DNA from: Roseburia sp.
GTDB lineage: Bacteria; Bacillota; Clostridia; Lachnospirales; Lachnospiraceae
Assembly: GCA_023662875.1 (NCBI GenBank)
Contig: JAMPIG010000025.1
Coordinates: 1 to 40,778 of the forward strand
Direction: 5' to 3'
Length of the DNA stretch: 40,778 nucleotides
This document shows, piece after piece, positions 40,673 to 40,778 of this stretch. A program made the translations under genes and the position numbers. The stretch's first letter is position 1, and each line of letters starts with the position of its first letter. The notes beneath the pieces are model-generated. The model made no database searches. It was not told where the DNA came from and saw only the letters and a program-made list of their open reading frames with translations.

Positions 40673-40738
40673 ATAACAAAAGCCGCGCTGTAATCTGCAG
40701 ACAGATTAGAGCATTACTAACCTAAGGAGGTGTTTTTT

Positions 40739-40778
40739 ATGGCAACTTCAAGTATTACGAAAAATTTTGTCATTTCCG
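40739..40778 (+). CDS. Start of an unidentified gene (cut by window end)
   Basis: Only 13 codons are visible (MATSSITKNFVIS) after a perfect AAGGAGG seven to eight bases upstream. The strong ribosome binding site and the dedicated promoter and leader make it a real gene start. The fragment is too short to assign a family; it resembles the N-terminus of small accessory-element proteins I have seen in Lachnospiraceae, but this is only an impression. Confidence 0.6.
   Translation, partial: MATSSITKNFVIS

Larger units (their letters stand above)
40515..40738 (+). ncRNA. Structured leader RNA with two tandem intrinsic terminators
   Basis: The predicted transcript folds in series. AATCAGTG-gtat-CACTGATT lies at 40522-40541 and GGGCT-ggtcgaa-AGCCC at 40542-40558. 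Then comes a terminator at 40571-40597, the hairpin GAAGAATGC-gaa-GCATTCTTC at 40627-40647, a second terminator at 40650-40672, and TAATCTG-caga-CAGATTA at 40691-40708. AAGGAGGTG follows and serves the gene at 40739. It may be a small RNA of about 80 nt ending at the first terminator, or an attenuator or riboswitch leader. I do not recognise a known riboswitch class. Confidence 0.6.

Overview
This window looks like accessory carbohydrate-utilisation DNA from an anaerobic gut Firmicute, most likely a Lachnospiraceae (Clostridia) relative. The reasons are the GGAGG-type ribosome binding sites, the moderate GC content, the Lpl-type sugar ABC importer, the AraC-GH39 regulator, the Rpn-type transposase remnant, and the many cytosolic glycosidases without signal peptides. 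The organism assignment is inference; no rRNA or tRNA gene is present.

Region 1 (1-11029) is a sugar import and processing locus. A divergent AraC regulator with a GH39-like C-terminal domain (cut by the window edge) faces a CUT2/Rbs-type ABC importer: a double ATPase, two different permeases and a lipoprotein binding protein. These are followed by a compact GH78-like rhamnosidase, a GH3 glycosidase and a beta-phosphoglucomutase-like HAD enzyme. Most gaps between these genes carry strong stem-loops, several sharing an ATGCC...GGCAT core.

Region 2 (11030-14746) is a separately controlled cassette. It has a near-consensus promoter overlapping repeated AGTAAAGC operators, a small Xre-type regulator, a four-helix membrane protein, a NatAB-like ABC exporter and a membrane-anchored Mrr-type nuclease, and it ends at an intrinsic terminator.

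Region 3 (14747-17570) is a short pectin-type module: a GH105 unsaturated uronyl hydrolase and a cytosolic beta-propeller protein with calcium-type loops. It is followed by a decayed mobile zone (17580-18203) with an apparent IS200/IS605 TnpA tail and a truncated Rpn-type gene.

Region 4 (18536-40100) is the most unusual part. It combines alpha-mannosidase-type enzymes with an exceptional number of phosphate-ester hydrolase domains. The genes are: a calcineurin-like phosphoesterase fused to a GH92 domain whose acidic signature pair is replaced; an organophosphate-antiporter-like MFS carrier; a GH38 alpha-mannosidase; a cytosolic alkaline-phosphatase-superfamily enzyme fused to a LamG-like lectin domain; an LplABC-type importer without its own ATPase; a GntR/LacI hybrid repressor on the opposite strand behind two 39-bp repeats; a ROK kinase; a SIS sugar isomerase-like protein; a GH2 enzyme with the beta-glucuronidase N-x-K-G signature; a second, paralogous phosphoesterase fused to a metallo-beta-lactamase fold; and a serine beta-lactamase-like esterase. 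My working inference is an intracellular pathway for a phosphorylated, mannose- and glucuronate-containing glycan. This is a hypothesis built from domain content, not a demonstrated function.

Region 5 (40101-40778) is mostly non-coding: a tandem repeat, a terminator, then a perfect TTGACA-17-TATAAT promoter whose transcript folds into serial hairpins with two intrinsic terminators before a new gene that starts at 40739 and runs off the window.
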